Shown: positions 1 to 11,000 of the stretch, one piece after another
How positions within the stretch are numbered: the first letter of the stretch is position 1
Layout: each line of letters begins with the position of its first letter
Assembly (NCBI GenBank): GCA_900095095.1
Contig: FMBT01000462.1
Coordinates: forward strand, 1 to 64,000
Length of the DNA: 64,000 nt
DNA from: Fragilariopsis cylindrus CCMP1102
Lineage: Eukaryota > Bacillariophyta > Bacillariophyceae > Bacillariales > Bacillariaceae
Direction: 5' to 3'
Notes under the pieces: generated by a model
The model's input: the letters and a program-made list of their open reading frames with translations, nothing else
Databases searched by the model: none
What the model was told of the DNA's origin: nothing
Translations under genes and position numbers: made by a program

Positions 1-183
1 ATATGGGTAGGTACAGATAAATAATTTTATTTATATTCGATTAATCATTGTGCTGCGTACTGTATACGGAGCGCAATTCGCACTGTAACCAAGTGAATCA
101 TACTCTAAACTCTAACATCAATCATTGACAACATTCAACAACAACAAAAATCGCGGACTATCTATCTTATTCTAGGAAGACCG
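1..183. other. Left-edge non-coding sequence
   Basis: AT-rich sequence upstream of the DUF6824 gene. It holds short CAA-rich runs just before that gene's start codon. I see no gene or motif here. Confidence 0.5.
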
Positions 184-734
184 ATGGATATGAAGTATGA
201 TCTTATGTCTTATGGAATACCACCAGATCTGCTACCATCAACTGAATCGGGAAACATCAAACTAAAGAACCATTTACAATGGATTCAAGCTCGGAAGCTA
301 ATAGACGAGAAAAGATACACTCAGGAATCTATAGTTGAATGCCCTGCTCTAATGACGTAGTGTTTAAAAAAGCCGGGAAATCGTGGAGGCTCCATCCCGG
401 TGATGTCTATTTTCGAGGTCTTATTGAATCGAAACACAAAGAACATTTAATGTGTAATCAAACAGAAAAGAGGGATTTGGTATGGTCGATTGTAAAAGAG
501 ATAGATTCAAGGAATGGAAAATTTCTAGCCTGGGATAAAATGGGATGGTGGTATGAAGTGAAGGAGAGATCGGAAATTCGTAAAAAGGTCGCTATCGCTC
601 TTAGGAATTTCAACACTCAGCACAAATCAGCTCGTCAGAAACGTCAGATATGCGAAATTAGTACATCTGTGTTTGATAGTAATGGAAAGAAAATAAAACA
701 AAGGCATTGTGGTGGATGTGTGCCTGGTCGATGA
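184..734 (+). CDS. DUF6824-domain protein, reading frame broken once
   Basis: Two open stretches in different frames together look like one DUF6824 protein, a family common in diatoms and of unknown, possibly DNA-related, function. The first runs from the ATG at 184 to a TAG ending at 360 and carries the family's usual lead-in 'YGIPPDLLPSTESG', ending in 'IVECP'. The second is read one base earlier and continues as 'CSNDVVFKKAGKSWRLHPGD' with 'FRGLIESK' and the downstream 'WYEV' and 'VAIALRNF' segments, ending at 734 with a Cys-rich tail. The join lies at about 342-345, inside a CCC run; one extra base would make 'IVECPCSNDVVF'. An intron cannot explain a one-base offset. It is either a sequence error or a recent pseudogene. 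The domain call rests on remembered family motifs. Confidence 0.7.
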
Positions 735-879
735 TTATTCGATTCATTCACATTGCGTATCGAATATGTGTGGTATGTGTATTTATTTTATTGATGGTTG
801 ATTTTTAGCATAAATCTAGCTTTATCATTCTAATAAGTAGCACTTATATTAATTTACAGAATCGACCCTGTTGATAAAG

Positions 880-1449
880 TTAAAATCCATCATCTGGGAT
901 TTTTACTGTCATACCGTCAAAATTTTCTTGTACTATAATCTGACATCCCAATCGAGATGTTTCGGTTACCTCAAAGGCTAAATCTAACATATCATCTTCT
1001 TCATCATCTTTTTCGGGTAGAGTATCGTATATGTCCTCTTCAAATATTAAATGACATGTACTACATGCCAATTCACCTCCACATGCTCCCTCCAATTCGA
1101 TATCGTTGTCATGTGCCGTTGTCATTAAATCCGTCCCTATATCAGCATCCACCGTCTTCGACGTACCATCTGCTTCGAGGTATGTGATTGATACAGTCTT
1201 AGACTTCTTCTCATCTGCGTCAAAATTGGTTGACGTTGATGAGTAAAGACGTTTCAAAAAAAGTGTATCTCTCGTACCAACTATATTATTATTATTCCAA
1301 CAAGGAATTGATGAAGATAATGTACGTATACATCGGTAATTTTCGGTGGAGACGGAGGTGGGCGAAGTAGAAGAAGGAAGAATTATCCGTTTCCAACCGT
1401 TTTGTATTGGTATTTTCGAGCAGAATTTGTTTGTTGCCGAACGGAACAT
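880..1449 (-). CDS. Mitochondrial [2Fe-2S] ferredoxin (adrenodoxin/Yah1 type)
   Basis: A 189-residue ferredoxin of the adrenodoxin class. The mature domain spans about residues 84-187. The cluster ligands are visible as Cys123, Cys129 and Cys132 in 'GACGGELACSTCH', with Cys169 in 'SRLGCQI', the spacing typical of vertebrate- and Yah1-type ferredoxins rather than plant photosynthetic ones. The first 75 or so residues are rich in Ser, Thr, Arg and Asn with few acids, as in a mitochondrial transit peptide. Family members pass electrons from an NADPH ferredoxin reductase to iron-sulfur cluster assembly on the scaffold protein, and in some organisms to heme A or sterol synthesis. The ATG at 1449 is the only Met before the domain. 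Complete, single exon. Subtype (FDX1 or FDX2) not settled. Confidence 0.93.
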   Translation of the reverse strand: MFRSATNKFCSKIPIQNGWKRIILPSSTSPTSVSTENYRCIRTLSSSIPCWNNNNIVGTRDTLFLKRLYSSTSTNFDADEKKSKTVSITYLEADGTSKTVDADIGTDLMTTAHDNDIELEGACGGELACSTCHLIFEEDIYDTLPEKDDEEDDMLDLAFEVTETSRLGCQIIVQENFDGMTVKIPDDGF

Positions 1450-2171
1450 ATTATTTTAATTTGTTCAATGATACTACGCTTGGGTTTGCGATGCAATACG
1501 ATAGTAATGAATATTATGTCAAACTAAAATACCGAATGTTATAAACTTCGCTTTTCGCTTTTCAACCTTAACGATTCCTAATGACTATGATCTTTGTTCT
1601 TCTGGGCAAGGAAAATATTGTATGGGTAGTAAGTGCGTTACGCTTATGATTGAAAGGGAGGAGGTCGAATGTAGAAGATGTTGATACTACTTTCACACTT
1701 TCTTTTAGTTTTGCTTGTGCAAGAGAAATAATGATGGGGCGGCGAGTTATGAAATTTATAAAAATGAATGAAGTAGCAATGAATGACTCATATCTCAGTC
1801 CCATTCTTTCAGTCGTGGATAATCAATTGTTTTTGATGTTTTTTATGTTGTTTTTGATTTTTTGCCGTTACATTAAAAAATTTTGCGCAGGGCGTTAATA
1901 TATTTTTTATACCGATCACATAATCGTAATCGTGGATGGATGCAAACAGTATTTATTTCATAACCATAGAAGAAGTAGCGCTTCCAGGACTGTACTTTGA
2001 AGTAATAGTAATCAACCACCGAACTACGCTCTTTTTCTCTTTCTCTTTATAAATATTTACTCAACCAACATATCATCCGATTGATCCGCACGTATCGTAC
2101 CGTAGTATAGAAGCAGAAGCAGAAGCAGAAGCAATAGAAGAAGAAGAAGAATCAGAACAAATAATAATAAT
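1450..2171. other. Divergent intergenic region
   Basis: A 722-bp spacer between the ferredoxin (minus) and SANT-protein (plus) genes, so it probably holds both promoters. A GAAGCA/AGAAGA-type simple repeat lies at about 2108-2160, just before the SANT ATG. The short ORFs here have no recognisable content. Confidence 0.5.
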
Positions 2172-5100
2172 ATGATGGGAACGATGCTGGGCCTGCCGCT
2201 GAAACGTAAACTTTTTTCGCCTGAACCTTCACCTGAACCCAATGCTAATCTTTGTCCAGATATATCATCGTCATCACTTACAGTTACCACAAACACAAAT
2301 AGGTCACGTAGACCGAACCGAAGAAATCGAAAGAGAATTCCAAAACAGAAAACATCATCATTGTCATCGTTATCAGCCGTAGCAGCAGGATGTCATAGTA
2401 TTCTTGCTTCTGCTCTTCTTGGTAAGCATGATAATATATCGGCAGAAACAAGAAGAACCAAACGCCAAAGGGATGATAAGTATACTATTAACCACAACCA
2501 CCAAGAACACAATGATGAAAACAGGAAGAAATTGTACGAACCTTCTGTGTTTATGGTACTCGATAATAATCACAACAAAGTTCAAAGGAAACAAGCAAAA
2601 CCTGCACAACGTCAGCAAAAAGGAAGTGCTATACAAACGGCTGCTACCGAATATATCGAGAATCAAAGACTGCTGCCAATGAATTCATTGGGTGGTACTG
2701 TATCGAACTTTGCATCTAAAAATAAAGCTAGTAGTAGTAGCACCTCTCAAAAGTCTTCCAAAGCTAAGAATTTGCGTCGACTTCAATCGGAGACCACAAA
2801 AGAATCAACTCGATTAAAAGGCACAACCAGACGAAACAAACTAAGCAAAAAAAATTATGGTAACATTTCCGAGAAAGTTTGTCGAAATGGCTCCTCTGTT
2901 CCTAATGGAGATAGTTTGATTATGTGTCTGACGGAAAGATCAACGACGACTAGTAACATTCCTAAGCCTAAAAGTGTGATTAATGAAAGCGTTTTATTGG
3001 GAACTGAATTTGCAGAACCAACAAAGAAATCAAAGGACGGTCTCAATCGGAGAAAGAAGGAAACTAAACAACGTCAAAGGAAGCCAAGAAAGAACTCGAA
3101 TATAAATAAGAAGTCTGGAGATCAAACGAAAAGATCAACTGTTAATGCTTGTAAAGTTGGCGGCTTAGGAGCATTTGTTGGTATTACAAGTAAGCATCTA
3201 ACAACTAGAAATTCTACGAGAGAATCGTCAACTAGAAGGTTTGTATCTCCACTGGAAAATGATTTGAGCAAGACTAAGATCCCAGTCGTTCCATTTAATG
3301 AGTGGTCAATAACGCCAGCGATTACAGTAGACACTCCTGCATCAGACGAAAGGCCCCCAATCAGGATTATATCAATACCTCAACATAGTGAACCGATACC
3401 ATCCCTGGCCTCTCCAGAGACTATAATCACAACCAATATGAAATATTCTAACTCGGCTGACAGACACGATATTACTGGAGCACCACCGACAACATTGAAA
3501 GACGTTGAAGAAAAACAACAACATCCCAAATTCGCCGAAGGGACTGGCAAGGTTCCTTACAAAGATGGAGACGAGGAGGAATTGGAAGAAGACAAAGTAC
3601 AGCCAGTCGACTTTGCAGTCACAGACCTTAATGAGAAGCAACAAAAACGCCCAAAATCTAAGAACCAAAGAGACCCGAAAGTAGATAATAGTCGTAAAAA
3701 AAGAGTTGGACCAACAGTCGAACCTATTTCACGAAGTAAATCTAAAGATTATACGTCACTCGAGGAATGTGTTCCTATTAGGAGGTCAAGAAGACGATCG
3801 AGTCCACCTGTTAGGCTTCTTGATTCCGTACGTAGTACTGGACGAAAAGAATCTCCACGGAATCTCCGGATAGAGAGCACACATACATCTCCGAGGAGAT
3901 CAAAAAGACGTTCGAGTCAGCCTATTCGACTTATTAATTGCGGTAATACCGAAGAGGGAAATGTGGTTGGTTGCACCACTAGTAAAAGGAAAGAGGAGAA
4001 GAAAAGGAAAAGATCCGTGGGAAGACGTGAACCAAAGTCAAAACGACCTGGTAGTAGGAAAAAAGCTAGGAAGCGAAGAATCAATGTACATCTTGATGAC
4101 AAACTGAAGACGGAAGTAAAAGACATTATCTTGGAAGATAAGGAAAATCACGACCAGCTCTCAGTTTCTGATCGGAATCTTACGTTGTCCCCGTCGAATC
4201 CCAGAAAGCAGCAATTTGATGATGCACTAAGAGCAATGATGCCAGAGGAATGCAACGTAGAGCAGTTGGCTCGTGAATCTGACCAAACTGAAGATGACAT
4301 TTTTAATGCAACTCCGATGAGAAAACTTTTCATGAAAAATGATGCTACTGTTCCTACAACTCCTAAAGACGAAGAAGAAGAAAGCGAACCCGAACGACGA
4401 CCAAGACGTAAGAGCATACAGCCTGAGAAATACGACGGAACTTATGTGGATACTATGTCGACGACCTCAAGGAAAAAGAAGAAGAATACTAAATCTTCCT
4501 TGAAAAAGAAAGAGGCTAATAATAATAAAGACAAGTCAAAAGTAAAGAAGCGGGTTCGAATATCAGACGAGGCGGACAAGGAATGCAATACTGATAACTC
4601 TGTTGGCTCCAACGAAGATGATCAATGGACATCAGCCAATCTTAAAGCACTGCATACGGCTAATCGAATTGTGGATCCCAAGTCATTTTCTTTTTGGGAA
4701 GACGTCTCCGAAATAGTCGGTACGAAATCTACCACGGAGTGTAGAGAAAAGTGGTTTTCTCTTGCAAATACTCCCGTATTTAAAAGGAAGCCAAAAAAGA
4801 AAACAACTTTGGAAGCCCCTCTTTCGGATACTCGCCACAGTTTTGACGACGATATCTTTAACGCTACTCCCATGAGAGGCATATTTGACATCGGCGAAAA
4901 AGATGGTAGTCGTAGCACATCTTTCGACGAAATTGGTGTTCTATCCAATATGGTCGTTGGAAGTGCAGTCAAGATCGATAAAGTTGAACACAATAATGCC
5001 AACCTACATGGCGATAATATGAACGCGACATATCCCCAAGGTTACAAGACATATATACAGAACATGGGCCGCAATATGAGACAAAAAGACAGGAAAAAGA

Positions 5101-5276
5101 ACTGCAACGCAAGCAAAAGCTCGAATCATCCAATGAAAATTGGAAAGAATCTTGCAGAACGTGCCGATGAAGGTGATGTGGAGGTGAAATGCAAATTAAG
5201 TCCTGGCGGAACACTTCAAGTGGATACATTTGGAGATACAGATACAGAAGATTATTTTGACTACGATGATGAATGA
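2172..5276 (+). CDS. Large basic SANT/Myb-domain nuclear protein (Mis18BP1/KNL2-like?)
   Basis: A 1034-residue, highly charged protein from a single exon. Most of it is low-complexity Lys/Arg/Ser/Thr sequence with many nuclear-localisation-like runs. The one clear fold is a SANT/Myb-like domain at about residues 815-870: 'WTSANLKALHTANRI', then 'FWEDVSEIVGTKSTTEC' and 'REKWFSLANTP'. The phrase 'GTKS..EC..KW' resembles SANT domains of Mis18-binding protein 1/KNL2 centromere proteins, but that is only a resemblance. The motif 'DDIFNATPMR' occurs twice, at about residues 707 and 892, on either side of the SANT domain. The C-terminus is acidic ('DTDTEDYFDYDDE'). Likely a chromatin-associated protein. 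The first of two adjacent ATGs (2172, 2175) is taken as the start. Confidence 0.82.
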   Translation: MMGTMLGLPLKRKLFSPEPSPEPNANLCPDISSSSLTVTTNTNRSRRPNRRNRKRIPKQKTSSLSSLSAVAAGCHSILASALLGKHDNISAETRRTKRQRDDKYTINHNHQEHNDENRKKLYEPSVFMVLDNNHNKVQRKQAKPAQRQQKGSAIQTAATEYIENQRLLPMNSLGGTVSNFASKNKASSSSTSQKSSKAKNLRRLQSETTKESTRLKGTTRRNKLSKKNYGNISEKVCRNGSSVPNGDSLIMCLTERSTTTSNIPKPKSVINESVLLGTEFAEPTKKSKDGLNRRKKETKQRQRKPRKNSNINKKSGDQTKRSTVNACKVGGLGAFVGITSKHLTTRNSTRESSTRRFVSPLENDLSKTKIPVVPFNEWSITPAITVDTPASDERPPIRIISIPQHSEPIPSLASPETIITTNMKYSNSADRHDITGAPPTTLKDVEEKQQHPKFAEGTGKVPYKDGDEEELEEDKVQPVDFAVTDLNEKQQKRPKSKNQRDPKVDNSRKKRVGPTVEPISRSKSKDYTSLEECVPIRRSRRRSSPPVRLLDSVRSTGRKESPRNLRIESTHTSPRRSKRRSSQPIRLINCGNTEEGNVVGCTTSKRKEEKKRKRSVGRREPKSKRPGSRKKARKRRINVHLDDKLKTEVKDIILEDKENHDQLSVSDRNLTLSPSNPRKQQFDDALRAMMPEECNVEQLARESDQTEDDIFNATPMRKLFMKNDATVPTTPKDEEEESEPERRPRRKSIQPEKYDGTYVDTMSTTSRKKKKNTKSSLKKKEANNNKDKSKVKKRVRISDEADKECNTDNSVGSNEDDQWTSANLKALHTANRIVDPKSFSFWEDVSEIVGTKSTTECREKWFSLANTPVFKRKPKKKTTLEAPLSDTRHSFDDDIFNATPMRGIFDIGEKDGSRSTSFDEIGVLSNMVVGSAVKIDKVEHNNANLHGDNMNATYPQGYKTYIQNMGRNMRQKDRKKNCNASKSSNHPMKIGKNLAERADEGDVEVKCKLSPGGTLQVDTFGDTDTEDYFDYDDE

Positions 5277-5591
5277 ACTAGTCCCTCAGCGACATGTATC
5301 AACTAATGGGAAATCTACGTGAAGATGATACACATATGATCGAATGACTCACAAATGTAGATTTGTATCATGAATAGTGGCTCGATAATTTCCTATTGAA
5401 TACTAGAGATACTTACTCCACTAAATTGACTAAAATATAATTTAGTTCTTCAGATTATACAAATATTTTTATTAGTAGCTTTATTTCTTTCGTTATCCCG
5501 CCCCTGTATTGAATGTAGTCGATTCCGTGTATTATTTTGTATCAGAGAAAATCAAGTCAGTCAGTCGCCTAAACGACCGCCTGGCATGATC
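5277..5591. other. Convergent 3' spacer
   Basis: A 315-bp AT-rich spacer between the 3' ends of the SANT and HSF genes. Nothing beyond probable 3' UTRs is seen. The 17-bp word 'ctatccgcgatttgttg' is repeated in tandem just inside the HSF coding end (5590-5627). Confidence 0.5.
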
Positions 5592-7152
5592 CTATCCGCG
5601 ATTTGTTGTCCTATCCGCGATTTGTTGTTCCAACCTATTCAAATGTTGAAGATGACGGAGTCTCTGTAGATCCATACCTTCCGACATCTGACCACTTCCC
5701 ATAATTCCACCCGCTCCGATTCCCGTTGCTCCCATCGAATTCATGTATCCCATTCGATTTGATGTCATCCCATTTTCATTCATCCCCCCGCCCATTTCCA
5801 TTCGACCCCCAATGCCACCCATGGCTCCCATACCCGATCCATACATAGTAGAAGAATTCAACCCGTTCATCCCAGTTCTTGCCCCGCCTCTCAACATGGG
5901 ATTCGTATCTATACCCGTTCCTCCCATCATGTTGTTCATAGTATTCATCCCGCCCCATTCCCTCATAGTCAAAGCCATTGCCGATCCATTCCCTGGCGGT
6001 CCCATTGGTGATCCCATACCGACCAATCCGCTGATATCGTTCATTCCGTTCATTCTACCTAATCCGATGCCGACACCAGCACCGGCACCTCCCATAGAAT
6101 TATCATGAGCAGACAGAAAATTACCCCCACCCCCACTACCACCTATTCCTGTTGCTCTAAATTGTTTCATGTGCATCAATTCATTCCTTCCGGATGGAAA
6201 AATAAGGTCCTCATTGGCTTCGGAATCGAGTGGAAGGGGATTCTCCTTGTCCATAGCGTAAAAATCCGGTTCGTCTTGCTTCCTCATGGGTAATTTCTTG
6301 TGAGTCTTAGGAAGACGCCGCATGAACTTATGTAAGTAGGGTTTTCCTCGAAGAAAGAGCTATTTGAAAAATCAAGAAAACAAGCAAAAATAATAGGTGA
6401 ATACAAATACAAACCAAAGCTATTACTAATGGAAAATTGAAAAGTTTTTCCAGATGACATGGATTTCCGATGGCATAGTACGGTCCTTCTACAGTCCTTC
6501 TACAAATCTAAGAGACCAAACACATAATTGTCGGATGTTTTCTACTTCTGCTTACCTCGTGATAGTATGAGCCACGATCAACTCCACTACTGACCCTACG
6601 AAAGCTCCATGCATTGACTAACCGATTAAAGGAATGATAGTTACTATACTCAAAGAACATTGGCATGATGCGTGTCTCAAAAAGATTTGGCTTATGGACC
6701 TTCCATGATCGTCCATGAGGCATCCAACCGATGATATCTTGAAATTCATGTTGAGCCAATATGACATATAGTTTCAGGGGAAACTTTTGAACTCGAATCG
6801 ATTCTGCAGTTCCTCGAGGAACTACTGGAATATTTGAAGATTGACTTTCAATAAGTTCCTTCTCTGGAATATTTGAAAAGTCTCGATAATGGTATCCGAA
6901 TTCTGTGTTCATCTCAAATAATGGAATGAGTGCTGCTGCGGTATTATTATTATTCTTTGGTTCCTCTGCTATTTTCGATATCGTTGATTTTGATGTTGAT
7001 GCCGATGCCGATGCCGATGCCGATGTTGATGCCGATGTCAATGATTCAAGTTGCTGCTGTTCTTCATTTTGATCAACGTGTTCTTTATTTTTATCAATAA
7101 TATCATCGGTCTTCGTATCGTCCCGTTTATTACCACCACCGGTTGCATCCAT
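5592..7152 (-). CDS. HSF-type DNA-binding transcription factor (two exons)
   Basis: Exon 1 is 7152-6556 and exon 2 is 6359-5592, with a GT-AG intron at 6360-6555, phase 0; the joined protein is 454 residues. The intron splits the heat-shock-factor DNA-binding domain (about residues 121-222). Exon 1 gives 'FPLKLYVILAQHEFQDIIGW', 'PHGRSWKVHKPNLFE' and 'FNRLVNAWSFRRV'; exon 2 resumes with 'LFLRGKPYLHKFMRR', the end of the fold. Such HSF-like factors are greatly expanded in diatoms. Before the domain lie a Ser/Ala repeat and acidic/Gln runs. After it comes a 200-residue Gly/Met/Asn-rich tail ending in a short 'LQHLNRLEQQIADR' helix. No heptad-repeat trimerisation region is obvious. The targets are unknown. 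Two direct repeats lie just upstream (7233, 7312). Confidence 0.93.
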
Positions 7153-8059
7153 CGTTTTACGTCTTTTTCGTCTTCGCCCCCTCGTTAGTTCTTGTGTAAT
7201 ATTTCGAATTGTGTTATAAGATAGAGATCGAGTGTGAATTCCCCTGCACCTGTGATCGATTGGGATTTATTTCTGGACTGTAATGTGATGGTACAGTAGA
7301 TCTTAATCGTATGTGAATTCCCCTGCATCTGCGATTGGATTGGAGTTTACCTTTATCAAGTATTACTGCCTAGTCGTAATATGTTAAAGGCAAGTGGTCG
7401 ATGTGATGTGTGTAGGACTAAATGTATTTTAAGGCAGGGGTAATAAATTCTTTTTTATGACCCATCAGGGTTTTTTAACACAATTCAACTTCTATCGACT
7501 CTCTACGGTACTAGTACTGCCTAGTAGTTAATTAAAAACACTTCGTTACATAGATTTTGGCTTTATCTTCCGCAGGACTTGAAATTTAGTTAATTAAAAA
7601 CAGCCCTTCTAGTGAATTGCCCCAAACTAGAAGTTGACCTGTGTTGCCTTGTACGTGTATTAGTATACTCCTGTGACGTTCGACGTACAGTACTGTATTA
7701 GAGTCAGAAAGAAAAACCATCCAAAAACAACGAGTCAATGATTTGATTTCGGATAATCCAAGAACATATATATTCAACGGCACAAAGAATATACAGAAAA
7801 CTTTTGAGATGGTTTAAGAAGCTGTTCAATCCTCTCTCTGACTAGATCTGGTACACATGCAAATCTAATATCAACCCGCAAAAGTGGAAAGATTATGTAA
7901 CACCTGTGCAGCTACTCTATAATGTGGAAACTTCCCTGCAATAACAACAGGTATGATTTTTTTATCTGCAAATTAAATATGCAGAATCTACTAGCAAACC
8001 AACGACTTGAATTTTTTTGAACGTTAAACATGAAGACTTTAAAAAATTTACTCGATATA
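7153..8059. other. Intergenic region upstream of the HSF gene
   Basis: A 907-bp AT-rich region between the HSF gene start and the 3' end of the fasciclin gene. It contains the two direct repeats listed separately. 'actgcctagt' recurs near 7366 and 7516, and 'ttaattaaaaac' recurs near 7528 and 7590. No coding evidence. Confidence 0.5.
7233..7345. repeat. Two direct repeats, 79 bp apart
   Basis: 'tgtgaattcccctgca' starts at 7233 and again at 7312, each followed by similar sequence ('cctgtgatcgattggga' and 'tctgcgattggattgga'). The pair sits about 80-195 bp upstream of the HSF-type gene's ATG and could be a promoter element. It is not a canonical heat-shock element, because the GAA and TTC have no two-base gap. 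Confidence 0.6.
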
Positions 8060-11000
8060 TTAATTAGACACGTCGCTGATGGAGGCTAATAAAGAGCCAA
8101 GAATGAGCGGAAGACCATTGCCATAAAATGCTTGAAGAGCTGACGTCAAGTCAGTTTCTGTATCATTCGTAGCGACCGAAGTACCAGGTCCTCCGGATAT
8201 AGGCGGCGCAATTAGTACGCCATCGATTGCATGAATAACACCATTACTTGCCAATATATCAGCAGCTACAACATTGGCACCATTTACAGCTACACCCGTT
8301 GGACTATCGTCCGATAGCGTAAACGTTATTTTTTCTCCTTGTAGAGTAATAAGTTCTAGACCATCGACAATTTCGCTTGACTCATAGGACCCGTCAACTA
8401 CATGATAGCTGAGGACTTTGGAAAGAAAACCAGCCTTTTCTTCAAGGGTTACTAGGTCGTCGACATCAATATCAATAGTGCTCAACAATTGCTCGAAGGC
8501 TTCATTGGTCGGAGCTAAGACAGTGAAGTTACCAGGAGAAGAAAGTAAGCTGGCAATTGATTCATCTGCCAACAGAATAAGAGATACGAGGGTAGAAAAG
8601 TCAGCGTCACCGGAAGCAATCTCCACGATTGTTGCAGATTCTGTATCAGTATCAGATATTTCCGTCGACGCCTCTTCTTCTGCCGCAAGCTCTTTAGGAA
8701 CCAAAACTCCGTTAATCACATGAACGATACCATTATCTGCAAGGATATCTGTAGCAATAATTTCAACATCATTCACAACGAATCCAGTAGCAGAATCGTC
8801 TGACAAATTCAAGGTCAGATCTTCTCCTTGGAGTGTAGTAAGTTCAATGCCATCAACAATATCACTTGAATCATACACACCTTCGACCACATGGTACGTC
8901 AGAACTTTCGATAATATTCCAGTTGACGCGTCCAACGCTCCTAAGGCGACGGCGTCCACTCCAAATTCATCAAAAAGAGCTTGAATTGCAGCATTGTTAG
9001 GGGCAAAAACAGTGTAGTTTCCAGGAGAGGAAAGCGCTTCGAGAATGGATGGGTCGGCTTCAACAACAAGTGACACCAGATTAGACAAGTCATCTGTGCT
9101 TACAGCAACATCAACAATAGTATTGGTTGAAGTATCTTCAGCATCTGGCTCTTCGGACGACTCTGGATCTGTCGCATTGGAAACAGAATCAGGAACAATT
9201 ACTTCAGATTCATCTGTATCAGTAAGCTCCTGAGGGACCAAAACTCCTTCAATCACATGGACAACACCATTATTGGCCAAGATATCTGAGGAAAGAATTT
9301 CAAGACCATTCACAGTAAAACCACTAGCAGTATCATTTGACAAACTTAATGTCAAGGTTTCTCCTTGGAGTGTGGTGACTTCAAGACCATCAACAATATC
9401 ACCAGTACCATAAACACCATCAACCACATGGTACTTCAAAGCTGTTGTAAGTATCCCCTCTTGTTGGTCTAATAATGCAAGTGTGGCAGCATTCACATCA
9501 AATTGATCAAAGAGTGCTTGCCATGACAAATTTGAAGGAGCAAAAACAGTGTAGCCCCCAGGAGAGTCAAGAACTTCAACAATAGCTGGATTTGCAAAGA
9601 GAATAAGTGACACAAGATTGGAGAGATCTTCTGTGTTTTGAGCAATATCAATAATGGTATTGCTGACCCAGGATGGAAGAAGAACACCATCAATAGCATG
9701 GATGACACCATTAGAGGCATCAACATCAGCAGCAACAACTTGGGAGTTTGAATTCACAAAGATACCATCATCATTCACAGTAAAGGCAATGTCTTCTCCA
9801 TTCAGAGTGGTAACAGTAAGACCATCAGTGACAGCTGAGGAGGGAACTTCATCAGCAAGGACATGGTATAGCAAAACATTCTGCAGATGAGAATTCCACT
9901 GTTCAGTTTGCAGGTTGGCAACAACATCAGGAGCAGCTGCAGTGAGAGCTGCAAATGCATCATTGATAGGAGCAAAGACAGTGATTCCTTCAGTAGTTGC
10001 AAGAGCATCTGCAAGGTCAGCTAGAACAACAAAATCCACCAAAGAAGAAAAGGTATCAGGATCAGAAAGAGCAACATCAACCACAGTATTAGTAGGCTCT
10101 TCAACAACTGGTTCATCGGACGATTCAGACGGCTCTGATTCTGTCGCATTGGAAACAGAATCAGGAACAATTACTCCAGATTCATCTGTATCAGTAAGCT
10201 CCTGAGGGACCAAAACTCCTTCAATCACATGGACAACACCATTATTGGCCAAGATATCTGAGGAAAGAATTTCAAGACCATTCACAGTAAAACCACTAGC
10301 AGTATCATTTGACAAACTTAATGTCAAGGTTTCTCCTTGGAGTGTGGTGACTTCAAGACCATCAACAATATCACCAGTACCATAAACACCATCAACCACA
10401 TGGTGCTTCAAAGCTGTTGTAAGTATCCCCTCTTGTTGGTCTAATAATGCAAGTGTGGCAGCATTCACATCAAATTGATCAAAGAGTGCTTGCCATGACA
10501 AATTTGAAGGAGCAAAAACAGTGTAGCCCCCAGGAGAGTCAAGAACTTCAACAATAGCTGGATTTGCAAAGAGAATAAGTGACACAAGATTGGAGAGATC
10601 TTCTGTGTTTTGAGCAATATCAATAATGGTATTGCTGACCCAGGATGGAAGAAGAACACCATCAATAGCATGGATGACACCATTAGAGGCATCAACATCA
10701 GCAGCAACAACTTGGGAGTTTGAATTCACAAAGATACCATCATCATTCACAGTAAAGGCAATGTCTTCTCCATTCAGAGTGGTAACAGTAAGACCATCAG
10801 TGACAGCTGAGGAGGGAACTTCATCAGCAAGGACATGGTATAGCAAAACATTCTGCAGATGAGAATTCCACTGTTCAGTTTGCAGGTTGGCAACAACATC
10901 AGGAGCAGCTGCAGTGAGAGCTGCAAATGCATCATTGATAGGAGCAAAGACAGTGATTCCTTCAGTAGTTGCAAGAGCATCTGCAAGGTCAGCTAGAACA

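Noticed and set aside
5743-6108. Pro-rich plus-strand ORF of 121 codons
   Set aside because: It is the complement of the Gly/Met-rich HSF tail; the minus-strand exon is supported by the split HSF domain.
7233-7330. Heat-shock elements in the repeats upstream of the HSF gene
   Set aside because: The repeats contain 'gaattc', without the two-base gap between GAA and TTC that a heat-shock element needs.
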